The position numbers and the translations under genes are program-made. A model generated the notes under the pieces. It had not been told where the DNA came from and ran no database searches. It was given only the letters and a program-made list of their open reading frames with translations. Of a stretch of DNA of 64,000 nt, positions 30,951-43,100 are shown piece after piece. How positions within the stretch are numbered: position 1 is the stretch's first letter; the number at the start of each line of letters is the position of its first letter. The DNA comes from Lumbricus rubellus (lineage: Eukaryota > Annelida > Clitellata > Crassiclitellata > Lumbricidae), in contig OX243825.1 in the NCBI GenBank assembly GCA_945859605.1, forward strand, positions 23,551,054 to 23,615,053. The letters run 5' to 3'.

Positions 30951-33900
30951 CATTGGCTATTGGCCTTCGCTACCTGAATCTAAATATTTGTAAATAGTGC
31001 TCTTGAGATGGAGCTAAAACACTTTAACAACGAGCTACATTGTTGTCCAGTCTTTTTAGTACACACTGGTCATTACAGAAGCTTTTGAGATGTTTTTTAA
31101 AGGCAATGTATTTGTATTTAAGAGTCTCTATGGATACATGCACAATGCTCATGCAAACTTACACAGCACTTATTAGAAACTTCTAAATATTGTGATATCA
31201 GTCGTATGTACCTGGACTTCTATAAAGAGCATTTTAGAAAACCTGTCAAAATATATATGACAGAATTGGTTAAACACATTGTAGTTTTTACTGACAACTG
31301 ACTTTCCTCTGTATCTGCTAAAGTTGTCATTGTAGTTCAGTTCTCTCTATTGACTCGTTCTTTGTTATTAACTCGTACCTGAATCACAGCGTTTTGCCAT
31401 CTCAAAACTACTCTCTTTTCTTTGGGCCTTTCAAACTGGCAGCACCTCTTGTTGGTGTGCACTGTGGGAGGTGCTTTATAAATTTATAGATGTAATACAA
31501 TAAACAAAATGCAGTTCAGGGCACCTTGTGTTCATGAAATTTTCGCTTAAGAATAATGCAAGACCGTCTTCTTGGGTTCACTTTAGATTTACGTGAATTT
31601 TCTTAATAATAAAGCAGTCTATTTTTAGTAGTGTGGAGTTCTGTATTGTTGAGTTGTATGTTAAATATTGGAAGTGACACTGTGAACTTACTGGATGTTG
31701 AAGTAAACACAATTGATGTTTAAAACAATTGACAAAATACTTTGCCTGCGCATTTTTAACAGTGCTTGTGTTGAATCTACTATGCCTTGGAGTCAGATTA
31801 TCTGTGGCATAGTAACAGAGGTTATCTGTGCCACTTGGTGACATGCAACCTCTGCCTTTTCAAAAAGCTTTCTTTGCATTATCTTATGCTGAGCTGTTCA
31901 TTCTGCAGTTGAGCAATTGGTCCAATTACAACAATAAATTTTATAAAGACAATTTTGTCAATTTCAGTCACTGTCAACTTGTGCTAGAATTGTCAGATTT
32001 TATGTTAATTGTTAATTATTTTCTGTAAGTTTACAACAGTTGTTTTGTTTTCATTGTATATAACATCTGTAATATTTCTAATTACTTTTGAACAGTTGGA
32101 CATTTGCAGAAGCTTCTGGGTTGGGTTCAGCACAGCAGTGCACGGTATTAAGACGTTACATGACCTGCACCAATTGACATGGTGGGGCTATCCATTTCTG
32201 ATAGAGAGCAACCATTTGTTTTTTCGATGGCATCCCATCAGGTTATGTGACAAGTTCTCGCAGACACACATCTGCATGTGCAACTGACAACAATAGGTAT
32301 GCTGTTTATGACGCACTACAACTGTCAGATTGGAATACTGGTCATGACAGACTTCTCTTACTAGTGCCCTGATACGTCCCGAGTACAGTTATGAGGAACG
32401 CATTGTTGCTGATCATCTCACCTACAGCCGGCCGAACCGTTTTCCCAGTTCACAAATGTGTTGTACAGTTGGCTTCGTTCCAAAGACAGTGCTTTAACAC
32501 TTTAAAAACAACTGCATTGGTTCCCAGTTTCTTTAAATAATGCTTGTCATTAAAGTGTTAACATCTAGCTTTACTTTACATTTGGTTCATGTTTCTTACA
32601 TGCATTCGTAATTAGCCGCTAAGTCAGCAACAGTTCTTGTGACTGTTGGCAACTTTCAGAACTATGGTAAGTAGTTTTACAGAAGATATCTTCTGGAATA
32701 GCTCACTAGTGCTATAATCTTATCTTGTGCTCTGTGAAATTCAAATCAAAACATGACTGTGCTTTTTTGCAAGTTTATATTTGAATTTCCAGTGGTTTTT
32801 TCTGTTGTAATTTTCTGAATCTGATGAATTTTCTTTGTTATGTATCTCAAGTGAAAGCTCCTTTCCACATTTTGTTTGGATTCTTATTGTTTTCAATGCA
32901 TGTGTACATTCTGTTCACTGATTTATAATTATTAGGTTTTGCAAGTGTTTGCATGCTTTGTATATGGATATCTTTTGGGTAGGCTACGTGACTGATATAT
33001 ATATTGAAGGCTATGAATTAAATTCACTATACTTAAAAAAAGATAGATGTAAACTTCCTGAACTACAGTACTGAGGGTACAAATACTTGTATTGCTAGCA
33101 ATTTATTATGCAGCTCTTATTTGAGGAGTGCCTCTGTAGCAAATACCATAGTTTAGATAAGTTATCGACATGACCAGAGTTATTAAACAGACTCATTGTC
33201 GACGATTTTAGTCACACATCGCTTGTGTGTTTCAATATGATCTGCGTAAAAATGAAAAATAAAAATTATATTGATGAGTTTAATCTGAGACATTTATACT
33301 CTTCCAAGCATCAAGTCAAATAATGAGGTAATTCCTGCATTATACGGAGTTCAATTGCTTCAATTTCCAGCACATTTTGTTGGAATTTTATGTTGAAATC
33401 TATAAACAAAAGCATACTATTGTTGGTGCTCTGTGTCTGTGCTCTTGGGACCATCCATATATTATGTATGCAAAAAAATCGTTTTCCTCCCTCCCCCCCG
33501 TTGCAACTCATAAATTTTGCCAAAAACCCCATGTGTACGCTCAAATAAGCTACTCTCTCCTCTTCCTCCTACAGAAGTTAATTTGCTAAAGTCATCGATA
33601 AAACACGTATTTCACCATTTGCTACTATTTATTTTTGTTAACATCATCTAGCTAAAATTGTTATCGTTTACTGTTTAGATCTGAACAAAATTTAATTATA
33701 ATGTAATCAATCAAATGCCAACAGATAATACAAAGTTATAAATAATTTGCTAATTACATTTTGACATTTATTTTGCGTACGTACATTTTGTCAAGACCCC
33801 TTACGCAAATCGCCTAAGTCCGATGACCCTCCCTGTGTACGTAATTACCTCCCTGTGTACGTAATATATATAGACAACCCCTATGTATAATATGAGTTTC

Positions 33901-34221
33901 AACAATTCACTTGTATTTTCATCTCCACAATACGTAGAGGATTCATGGCAGCCAGACCTCAAAGGAGCCATCGTTGCCAAAAACACTTGTCTCCGAAACG
34001 CAGATGTATATTAATAAAAGTTCTGTTAGGGTTTTTCCTCTGCCCCTGCTGTATCAGCGATTGAAACACCCGTTCACAGTATTTTTTCTTACAGTGTTGT
34101 GATCATCAGTGGACTTTGTGAACTTGTACATGTCATGTACTATATGTTATGTTAGCGTATGTTAAATGAAATGTTTGACATGTGATGAATTAATGGAGGT
34201 GAATACTTTGTTAGAATAAAC

Positions 34222-34252
34222 ATGCGTGTGTGTGTGTGTGTGTGTGTGTGTG
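34222..34252. repeat. GT microsatellite
   Basis: A simple run of GT dinucleotides in the intergenic region downstream of neurexin. Confidence 0.95.
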
Positions 34253-34940
34253 CGTAACTGTTCATACCGTGAAGCGTAGAACTGTTCTGATACTGTTTGA
34301 CTTGAAAACAAATAATAACGGCTGGATTAGTAGGTTCTATCTAACTCTGGTTGGATTTGGTATTTGATTGGTAATTGCCTGAGCAATTGTACTGAATGGG
34401 CAATTACGTGTGATTGGTGCAGCAATGGCACAAGTGGAATCTCGTTTGGTCAGAATGACAATGTCAATTTACTGCTTCTTCTTAAGTTATTCAGTTTTGT
34501 GCTGTTCATTGTGAAAATTAGTTGATTGGACAAAGAATTGGTGGAAATGTTATTTAGAATAGTCAGCGCTTTATTTTTGGAGGTGTCAGTATGTGTATGG
34601 TAAACATATTCTGGATTATAATTGAAAAACTGCACTGGTAGTTAAAAGGTGGTAGTTTTGTTGTAAACCCACACTTAACAATAATACACTTCTTTGAATT
34701 GGGTGGGGTGCACACTGCTCAGGTTTTGAATTAGTCATACTGCATGACTTTGTTTAGCATCACTTCAAAAGACATGCTTACGATTGATGACAGCAGACGT
34801 TGATTAATTCGAATGGTTGTCAGCGTTTACAGATTATTAGAGGCATAGAAAGACCAATGAGTTACTAGTGAACTTATGGCAGAAAGAGTAAAACAACACT
34901 AGCAGAGATTCTGTGCTGGGCTGATATGTAGCACAGCCTA

Positions 34941-35080
34941 CAAGTCCTTCACTTGCAATTGCTCGTGTGCTTCGGCGTAAAACTCTGATGTAGTGTCCGT
35001 GCTGTAGTGGGGAGGGCCTCTGAGTAGAGAGCTTGAAGGGGCGCTATAGAGATGGAGAAATAAATATAAATAAAATTGAC
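34941..35080 (+). mobile_element. SINE, 5'-truncated copy
   Basis: CAAGTCCTTCACTTGCAATT, GGCCTCTGAGTAGAG and GGGGCGCTATAG match the body and tail of the SINE at 17994. The tRNA-like head is absent. It is about 200 bp downstream of the neurexin stop codon, so it may be in the 3' UTR, antisense. Confidence 0.75.
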
Positions 35081-35292
35081 TGAATAATGTGTTTTTGAAA
35101 TAATCAGCGAGTACCAGGAAACAAGAAACTGAACGAGAAACTGGGAAAATTTATCACAGCAGAAACAACTGAGCACCGATTCATAATAATATAAGTTGTG
35201 GCAAACGCCTTCCAACGATGCACACACACACACACGCACGCCATTATATATACAAAATACCGATCTATACAGTACAGCACTATTACCACCAC

Positions 35293-35905
35293 TCAGACAT
35301 ACCATTCTTTATTGTCCTTTGATTTTTGTCGTGAATATTTCGCTCTACCATTGAGATGAATAAGAGGCTTCGAATTGTACGTGTCGTAACCGTACCCGTT
35401 CCCTTCGTCAATCCGATACGTACCCTCATCACGACTGCGATATTTGTACGTCGCATAGGCAAGAACGAAGAGCAAGAGCAAAACGCCAACGGAAATGCCG
35501 ATTGCCATGCCAAGTTGTACGAGTGAAGGCCCTGACGTCGTGATCATTTGGTGCTTACTGCCGAGTCCTGCGAGTCTGTCGGTGGAGTCCGCCAGTGCGT
35601 TTGATTCGGTAACGTTTGAGACGACGACGGCGTTTGTGGGATGCACTGCTGGCTCGAGATGCGATAAAAACATCGGATGCGTTCGTGCAGAGAAGTCGGA
35701 GTTTTTCTGCGAGAATAACGAAATGTTGTAGGCTGCTGATGCTCCTCCTCTGTCCAATGGGAACGACTGCTTGACGCGCACCTCTGGACTGCTGCTGCTG
35801 TTGCTGGCGCCAGAGTCATGGCAACCATTTGCTTTCGTACACGAACCACTAATCGGTGAACTGGTGGTGACGCTCATCTCAGCGTTTGAACCAAACTGAA
35901 GAGAT
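35293..35905 (-). CDS. NRXN: neurexin last exon: stalk, transmembrane helix, PDZ-binding tail
   Basis: The acceptor AAAATTTAG restores frame with the previous exon (RTTRSLQFGS). A Ser/Thr/Asn-rich stalk with possible N-glycosylation sites (NISL, SNVTES) leads to a hydrophobic helix at about 35520-35452 (VLLLLFVLAY), then YKYRSRDEGTYRIDEGNGYG, the juxtamembrane motif that binds protein 4.1 in known neurexins. The end KDNKEWYV binds PDZ domains of CASK/Mint type. Stop at 35295-35293. Confidence 0.95.
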
Positions 35906-38900
35906 CTAAATTTTTAAAATATCAATTGAGTAAGTAAGAACAGCCTTTATTGCTCTATTTGCAAAGCACAATGGGACATCTAGAAATGATGCAATATAAC
36001 ACATAGAAGTACCGTAATAATATTTACAGTGTAGTAATCAGTTGGGAAATGAGTGAAAATGACAGTAATCCATCCCATCATGTTCTATGAAGATTTAAGA
36101 TTGTATGTATGTGCACTTGTTAAAGCGCCCCTTCAAGATTCCTACTCAGAAGTGCTCCCGACTACAGCGTGGACACTGAATTGCTTCGTCTCCTTTGATT
36201 CTGAGACATTAACAACACTTGAAAGTATACATTTCACTGGCATTTTTTCATCTAAAGACAAAACCACACACAGTATCAGTATGTTTAACTTTTAGTATCC
36301 CCTTCTCACCTGGTTGTTCGTCGACCCTGAAGGCGAGCTGGTGACAACGAAGATGATGATATGAATGCTGCTGCTGCTGCTGCTGCTGCAGCATCACCTT
36401 TGTTACTATGACAACCATTCTGATCGTCAAGATCTTGGCACGGACCCTGCAATTCACGTGACGGATCTTTGACATTTGAATCATCTGCAGTCTGTGCAAC
36501 ACAGGCATCAATTGAAGAAGTATAAGTTAGAAAGCACAGATATGATTTCAAGCAAAGAAACAGACAGCAACTGACTGGTGAAAGATGAACACAAATTAGT
36601 AAATTTATAGCAATAATATGCTGGCATTATATTGATGTCAAGACATGAGATAATTGCAAGTAGCATTAGTCAAAGAAGAACAACAAAATTGTCCGAATGT
36701 TAGCTAAAATCTATGAATTACCGTAGCAGTGTGCTGTACTCTAGGATCCGATGGCACAGATCGGTTGTAGGACTGTAGTCTGAGAAGGACTGCATTTGAT
36801 GATGTGCTGAAAACATCAATGATGATAAGCCATGATGAGATAGTTGCTCATTTATTACAACATTTGTCCATGATTGAGGCAAGTTTCCTTGAGATATTTA
36901 GCTGAAGTACACGCACGCACGCAACAACTTCACTCATTCATTCAGTCAGTCATTTATATAGCACCCATTCATGATATCTGACAAGCAAATGACCATTCTT
37001 TAAGTCGTCTGCTTGTCAATTTCACACAGCCATACACACCAGACGCTCGACTGAAAGGCAAAGTCTGCTTAGTTATCCAACAATACATAACATTATATTT
37101 GAAAAACAACAAGTGCAGCAGCATTTGGGTTGCAATCTTTAGTGCAGCAGCATTTGGGTTGCAATCTTTAGTGCAGCAGCATTTGGGTTGCAATCTTTAG
37201 TGCAGCAGCATTTGAGTTGCAATCTTTAAAACTGTCATGGTAACAGATTACACTGACATGCTCGATATGTTTGCTTCTGTGTTTCATCTAAATACATGTA
37301 ATTACTGCAAGCTGCAAAAAACATCTATGTAATTATCAGTACCACTAAATAAAAAAATACATGAAGTATAAAATTAATTCCCTGAACCAATCGCTTTTTG
37401 TTAAATGAGCCTCCGATATGTTTCTCTCTCACCTGATGTACCTGTATGGGCGTGGCCTAACGACTAATTCTGCCTCTCCTTCTACGGATATACGTTCATC
37501 TGCCTCAGCAGCTAGTTCCAGTAGATGTCTCTCGTTGACCACCAGACCTACACAACATAAATACCATACCAGTTATAATGTAAGTTAATCTCCGATGCTC
37601 TGTATTTAAAGTGAAGTGCAGTTCAACCAACATTTTCTCCACATCATTTTTTTGCCATAGCTGAGTATCAATAATCATCAAGCAACAAATCACAATTGTT
37701 CAGAATACAGGCACAGCTTGTTTGTTTGTATGTGCACTTGTTATAGCGCTGAAAAATTGTGAGTGATGGACTTGACCAAGGTCCTTACGCGGCGCGGTGG
37801 ATTCGAACTTCGAACCTTCCGGCTCCAAGGCAGCGACCGCCACCACTACACCCCACAATGTTGTAGACTTATGTACTAATGACACACAGTCCTGTGTTGC
37901 AGCACACAATGCTCACAGCAGCCAGTCAGTCTCTTACCATTTCAACGTCCTTCTCAGATAATTATTTCACAGCATCTAAAAACCAAATCTCATCAATCAC
38001 TGTTCTGTATATATATGTATATATGTGTGTATATATATATATATGTATATATATATACTGTAGTTCTGTATTGTTCACCAACTTAAAAATCACACCATCA
38101 GTGTTACTTTAACAAAACTTAGGAACAGCAGTGGCCTGAACACTAAGGTTTGTAGTACTTCACTTTGCATTGTTGTCCAAAACATTGGTCTTCTCTGCCA
38201 ACCTTTAATAACCAGTTTTAAATCATAGCAACCCTGCATACTAGCAACTTTGACCAGCCTTACAAGAAATAGTTTATCAACAAATAGGTAAATTAAACCC
38301 ACAGATCTTCTTTCATCAAATTTCATATACATCCTCATAGAATGATTTGTCAAACACGCACAAAGATAATTTGTAAAACATGAACAAAGAATGATTTGTA
38401 AAACATGAACAAAGAATGATTTGTAAAACATGAACAAAGAATGATTTGTAAAACATGAACAAAGAATGATTTGTAAAACATGAACAAAGAATGATTTGTA
38501 AAACATGAACAAAGAATGATTTGTCAAACATGAACAAAGAATGATTTGTCAAACACGAACAAAAATAATTTGCCAAACATGAGCGACTTCTGGTAAATCC
38601 ACGTTTAATGTCCGTTATTATTAATCATCTATTATACTGAATAAAATTCTCTGCTATGTTATCATAAACAATTCTCTCCATGACCTGGCACACAAAATGA
38701 TTGGTTCAACTGATTGTCTACACTTACAATCTTCCATTTTCACACACTGGTTATCTGAGTGCATCTCTCCAATCCCATGCTATCTCTCCAGTCAGTATTC
38801 ATTCATTGCATTGCTTAAACCTCTCAGACATTTTTGCTCACTTCATGAGAAATTTAAGATGTAATTCATCTACACCTCAACTCTTGTCAGAACTTTTTAA

Positions 38901-40067
38901 CTTGCTCACCACATCATCTCAAGTAAGCAAAACAGTATCTGTGACAATCCATACCCACGAAGTCCTGTCTAAATATGCTTTGCTGAGCTCAGAGACAATT
39001 TCTAGCTCTTCCAAAGTAGCAAGAGATCAAATATCTACTCTGTACTTCAGCAGCCTCTACACCATCCAATCCATCCATGCTTACTGTTCTATTTCACTGA
39101 TCCTTTTTCAATGACAACATTGGCCTGCTCGTCGCTAGAAGCGGTAAGGAATTGTACGATATTATGTCACAGATATAAAAAGACCAGTGGAAGATAAAGC
39201 CTAATGATAAACACAGACAAAACTAAAACAATGGTTGTTGAAAAAACAAAGAGACACCAATATAACTATCACAATCCAAGAAGAAGCAATAGGTTGTCTA
39301 ACAATGAGCTGCATTAGTTTCGCAGTCAACTTCAGTACATTTCTTGTCATTAAAGTGCTAAGTACTTTGTTTTGGATGCTGTACAGTTGTACATCTGTAG
39401 ACCTATGCTTTCTAAATGCCTTTATTTTCATCTCTTAATTTCGTTTTATTACCGATTATTTATAAAACTTTGTATGTAAAGCACTGCACATTTGTCTACA
39501 TTTAATAAAGAACACACTTGCTTACCTGTGTAATTTACCTCATCTAAATTCACCAAAACAAACTTATCTCACTTCACCTTGTCTTCATGACAAATTGGGA
39601 CAAAATATATATACAATTATGTACGGTGTAAATATATACATATATACACTGTGTCCCAATAAATCGGGCACCCTTTTTATAATGTGAATAAAACAGGATA
39701 ATCTTAATCGATTTTAAAAATTTCAAAACTGTTTTTATCCTGAGATAATTATCTTACACTGATTCAAATATGAAGTTTCTGGCATCAATATTTACGTCAC
39801 AATTACGTCATTTGCATCAGAGAATTCAAATGTTAAGTACCGAACACAACGATTTTTGTTGACATTTGGTTTCGATATGTAAATTAACGACGTCATTATG
39901 ACGCAATTTTTTAGTGAGGGCCGTTCATAAATTACCAATTTGTAGATAATTATCTCAGGATAAAAACAGTTTTGAAATTTTGACAATCGATGAATATTTA
40001 CCTGTTTTATTCACATTATAAAAAGGGTGCCCGATTTATTGGGACACAGTGTATAATATGGCATGTG

Positions 40068-40126
<59 letters not shown>

Positions 40127-43100
40127 ACGAACCATGAAATCCATTAGAACTGTGAAGGAACGTGATTGGAAAGTCTGATCATCAGACAGTTCAATCATTT
40201 ATTCTTGTTTTATAATATATAATATATAATATATAATATATAATATATAATATATAATATATAATATATAATATATAATATGCTATTGTCGCTCTGTTCT
40301 GCACTCCTCCTCCTCCTATCCTCAGATGCTGCTATACTCACCTGATATTGTGCCATGAAACGGCTTAACCAGCTTTTCCATCGCATTTCTCTTGCCACCA
40401 ATGAACACCCGTTCCATGTTGTTGAACGCTGACAACTGACGACCTGAATGAAGACAGAAAACATCAATGCATGTTCATTGTTTGTCCATTGCTTGTCCAT
40501 TGTCTGTCCACGCTCAAAGACAATCCGTCAATTACGTTCTGTTCTGGGGTATGGCTGTTTGTCTGCTTGCTTGTTCCTTTGTCTGCTCATCTTAGTTTCT
40601 CTACTATTTCTTTTTTCTATTTTCATTGAACTGCTCAGGAGTGTAACTGAGTTTAAAGGGCAAGATCAAGGAACTGTTTTATTACCGATTATTTATGAAA
40701 CTTTGTATGTAAAGCACTGCACATTTGTCTACATTTAATATAAAAAAAACACTTGTCTTCATGACAAATTGGGACAAAATATAAAATTATATATAAAATA
40801 TTCATATAAAATTTATAAAATTTATTATATAAAATATTCACCACACACATTTGTAACATTCATCTTTAGAAATTCTGACATTTGGAGAATTAACAGTAGA
40901 AGCATAGAGGTGACATCATAATCCGACAGTGGATATTCTTTCCTTACGGTCTATGTAGTTAGTTTTTTTGCAATCTAGAAAGAAGTATTCATAGTTGATA
41001 TCATAGTCCGACAGTGAACAATCTTTCCTTACAGTCTATAGTTTTATGTTTTTTCAATCTAAAAAGAAGTATTTACAGTTGATATCTTCACCAAACCTGT
41101 AGGAACTTTTGTTTGCAAAGGAAAATTGTCGAGCTGTAGAGTGGAATTGGCCGCAAGACGTTGAAAGCGGAGGATGTGATATTTGTTGTCGTTCACCTTC
41201 TGAAAGAGTTCTCCGATCGGATGATCAGCCGTTCCGATATTGTAAACTACAAATATGTTACCATCAATCTGAAAAAACATCACAGCCAGAAATCATTTTA
41301 AAAGACCGTCAAAAAATATGTCAACAGCAAAAATCATCATCATCATCATAACCATCATCATCAGAATGGGCTTCGATTCCCTGCATGATCAAACCAAAAT
41401 TCGATTTCATGAATGCCAATGTGTATATACGCAAATAATTAAGTGTCTAGACTCTAGACAATTTGCAAAGCTTTCATGAAAAATCCTAGATGGGTCTAAA
41501 GCACAGCAGAAAGTGCATCAGTATCATTGGTCATGGTATGCCAGGTTAGACATCTGTCCTGTCCATGGAATAACAATACTGATATTAATCATTAATGTTA
41601 ATGTCGTTATTCTGGGTTTTTTTTTATCAGTGTGCCACGATTGTTGCGTTAATAAATGGTATTTGATTTCATTTGATTGATTTGATTTGATTTGTCAAGC
41701 TCTGTTGGCCAGCCTTCGCAGATGGTGATAAACTTTTTACCCCAATGTTGTTAAAGGAATGGGTACCACTGCCGCTGCCACCACCACTACATCATTCGCC
41801 GCCTACTCCACCAATGGGAGCGTTGCACGATGAGTTTATTCTCAGCCACAGTGATGGCCATGCTCAGGTCCATGCCCAACCCTGCTACCACCACTATTAT
41901 TATTTCTATTATTAAAACAATTATCTTTTACTGATCTAACTGCAGACAATGCCTCACTTTAGCAAGCAATTGAAACCAAGAGATGGCACATTTCGGACAA
42001 CTGTCTAGAACAGATCTCCATGTAAAGCTACTTGACTTTGAAGCTAAAGTTACAACTTGAAAGTCAATTTCATTTTGTGTTACAAAACATTTTCCTGCAG
42101 CACCCAATGTCATTCCATCACACATCTCTAAAATGTCTTCCATCACACATCTCTAAAATGTCTTCCATCACACATCTCTAAAATGTCATTCCATCACACA
42201 TCTCTAAAATGTCATTCCATCACACATCTCTAAAATGTCTTCCATCACACATCTCTAAAATGTCTTCCATCACACATCTCTAAAATGTCATTCCATCACA
42301 CATCTCTAAAATGTCTTCCATCACACATCTCTAAAATGTCTTCCATCACACATCTCTAAAATGTCTTCCATCACACATCTCTAAAATGTCTTCCATCACA
42401 CATCTCTAAAATGTCTTCCATCACACATCTCTAAAATGTCTTCCATCACACATCTCTAAAATGTCTTCCATCACACATCTCTAAAATGTCTTCCATCACA
42501 CATCTCTAAAATGTCTTCCATCACACATCTCTAAAATGTCTTCCATCACACATCTCTAAAATGTCATTCCATCACACATCTCTAAAATGTCTTCCATCAC
42601 ACATCTCTAAAATGTCTTCCATCACACATCTCTAAAATGTCATTCCATCACACATCTCTAAAATGTCTTCCATCACACATCTCTAAAATGTCTTCCATCA
42701 CACATCTCTAAAATGTCTTCCATCACACATCTCTAAAATGTCTTCCATCACACATCTCTGAAATGTCTTCCATCACACATCTCTAAAATGTCTTCCATCA
42801 CACATCTCTAAAATGTCATTCCATCACACATCTCTAAAATGTCTTCCATCACACATTTCTAAAATGTCTTCCATCACATGTCCTGTTTTTCTAGATCCAT
42901 CCACTTCCTTTCTTGCAGTCATTGCAAGTGGCCCAATTGACGAGCAAATCTAATTGTAGCCTGCTTCACTGTATTGGGATTTACTTACGAGTTCGACTTC
43001 AATGTAGTCCGCAGACGACCCACTCGTCAATCGAACGAGAACAGCGTCCGACTGAGTTGTGATGAATCCAAAAGCGAGAGAATCCTGACGTGTGTTTGTC

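Larger units (their letters stand above)
28963..35292. other. convergent intergenic region between BTBD7 and neurexin
   Basis: This must hold the 3' UTRs of both genes. AATAAA at 29931 could serve BTBD7. A hAT-like MITE (29463) and another MITE (30260) lie here, together with AACTACT-rich sequence, a GT microsatellite and two partial SINEs. From about 31500 to 34200 I see only AT-rich unique sequence, with no exon or RNA gene recognised. Confidence 0.5.

Noticed and set aside
37790..37858. Possible tRNA gene
   Set aside because: The B box and A-box-like sequence belong to the head of a dispersed SINE; no full cloverleaf with an acceptor stem could be drawn.
38090..38576. Two overlapping 86- to 145-codon minus-strand frames
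   Set aside because: They are translations of the 25-bp tandem repeat.
42115..42879. Possible CRISPR-like array
   Set aside because: Units are contiguous with no unique spacers, and the sequence is animal; it is a minisatellite.
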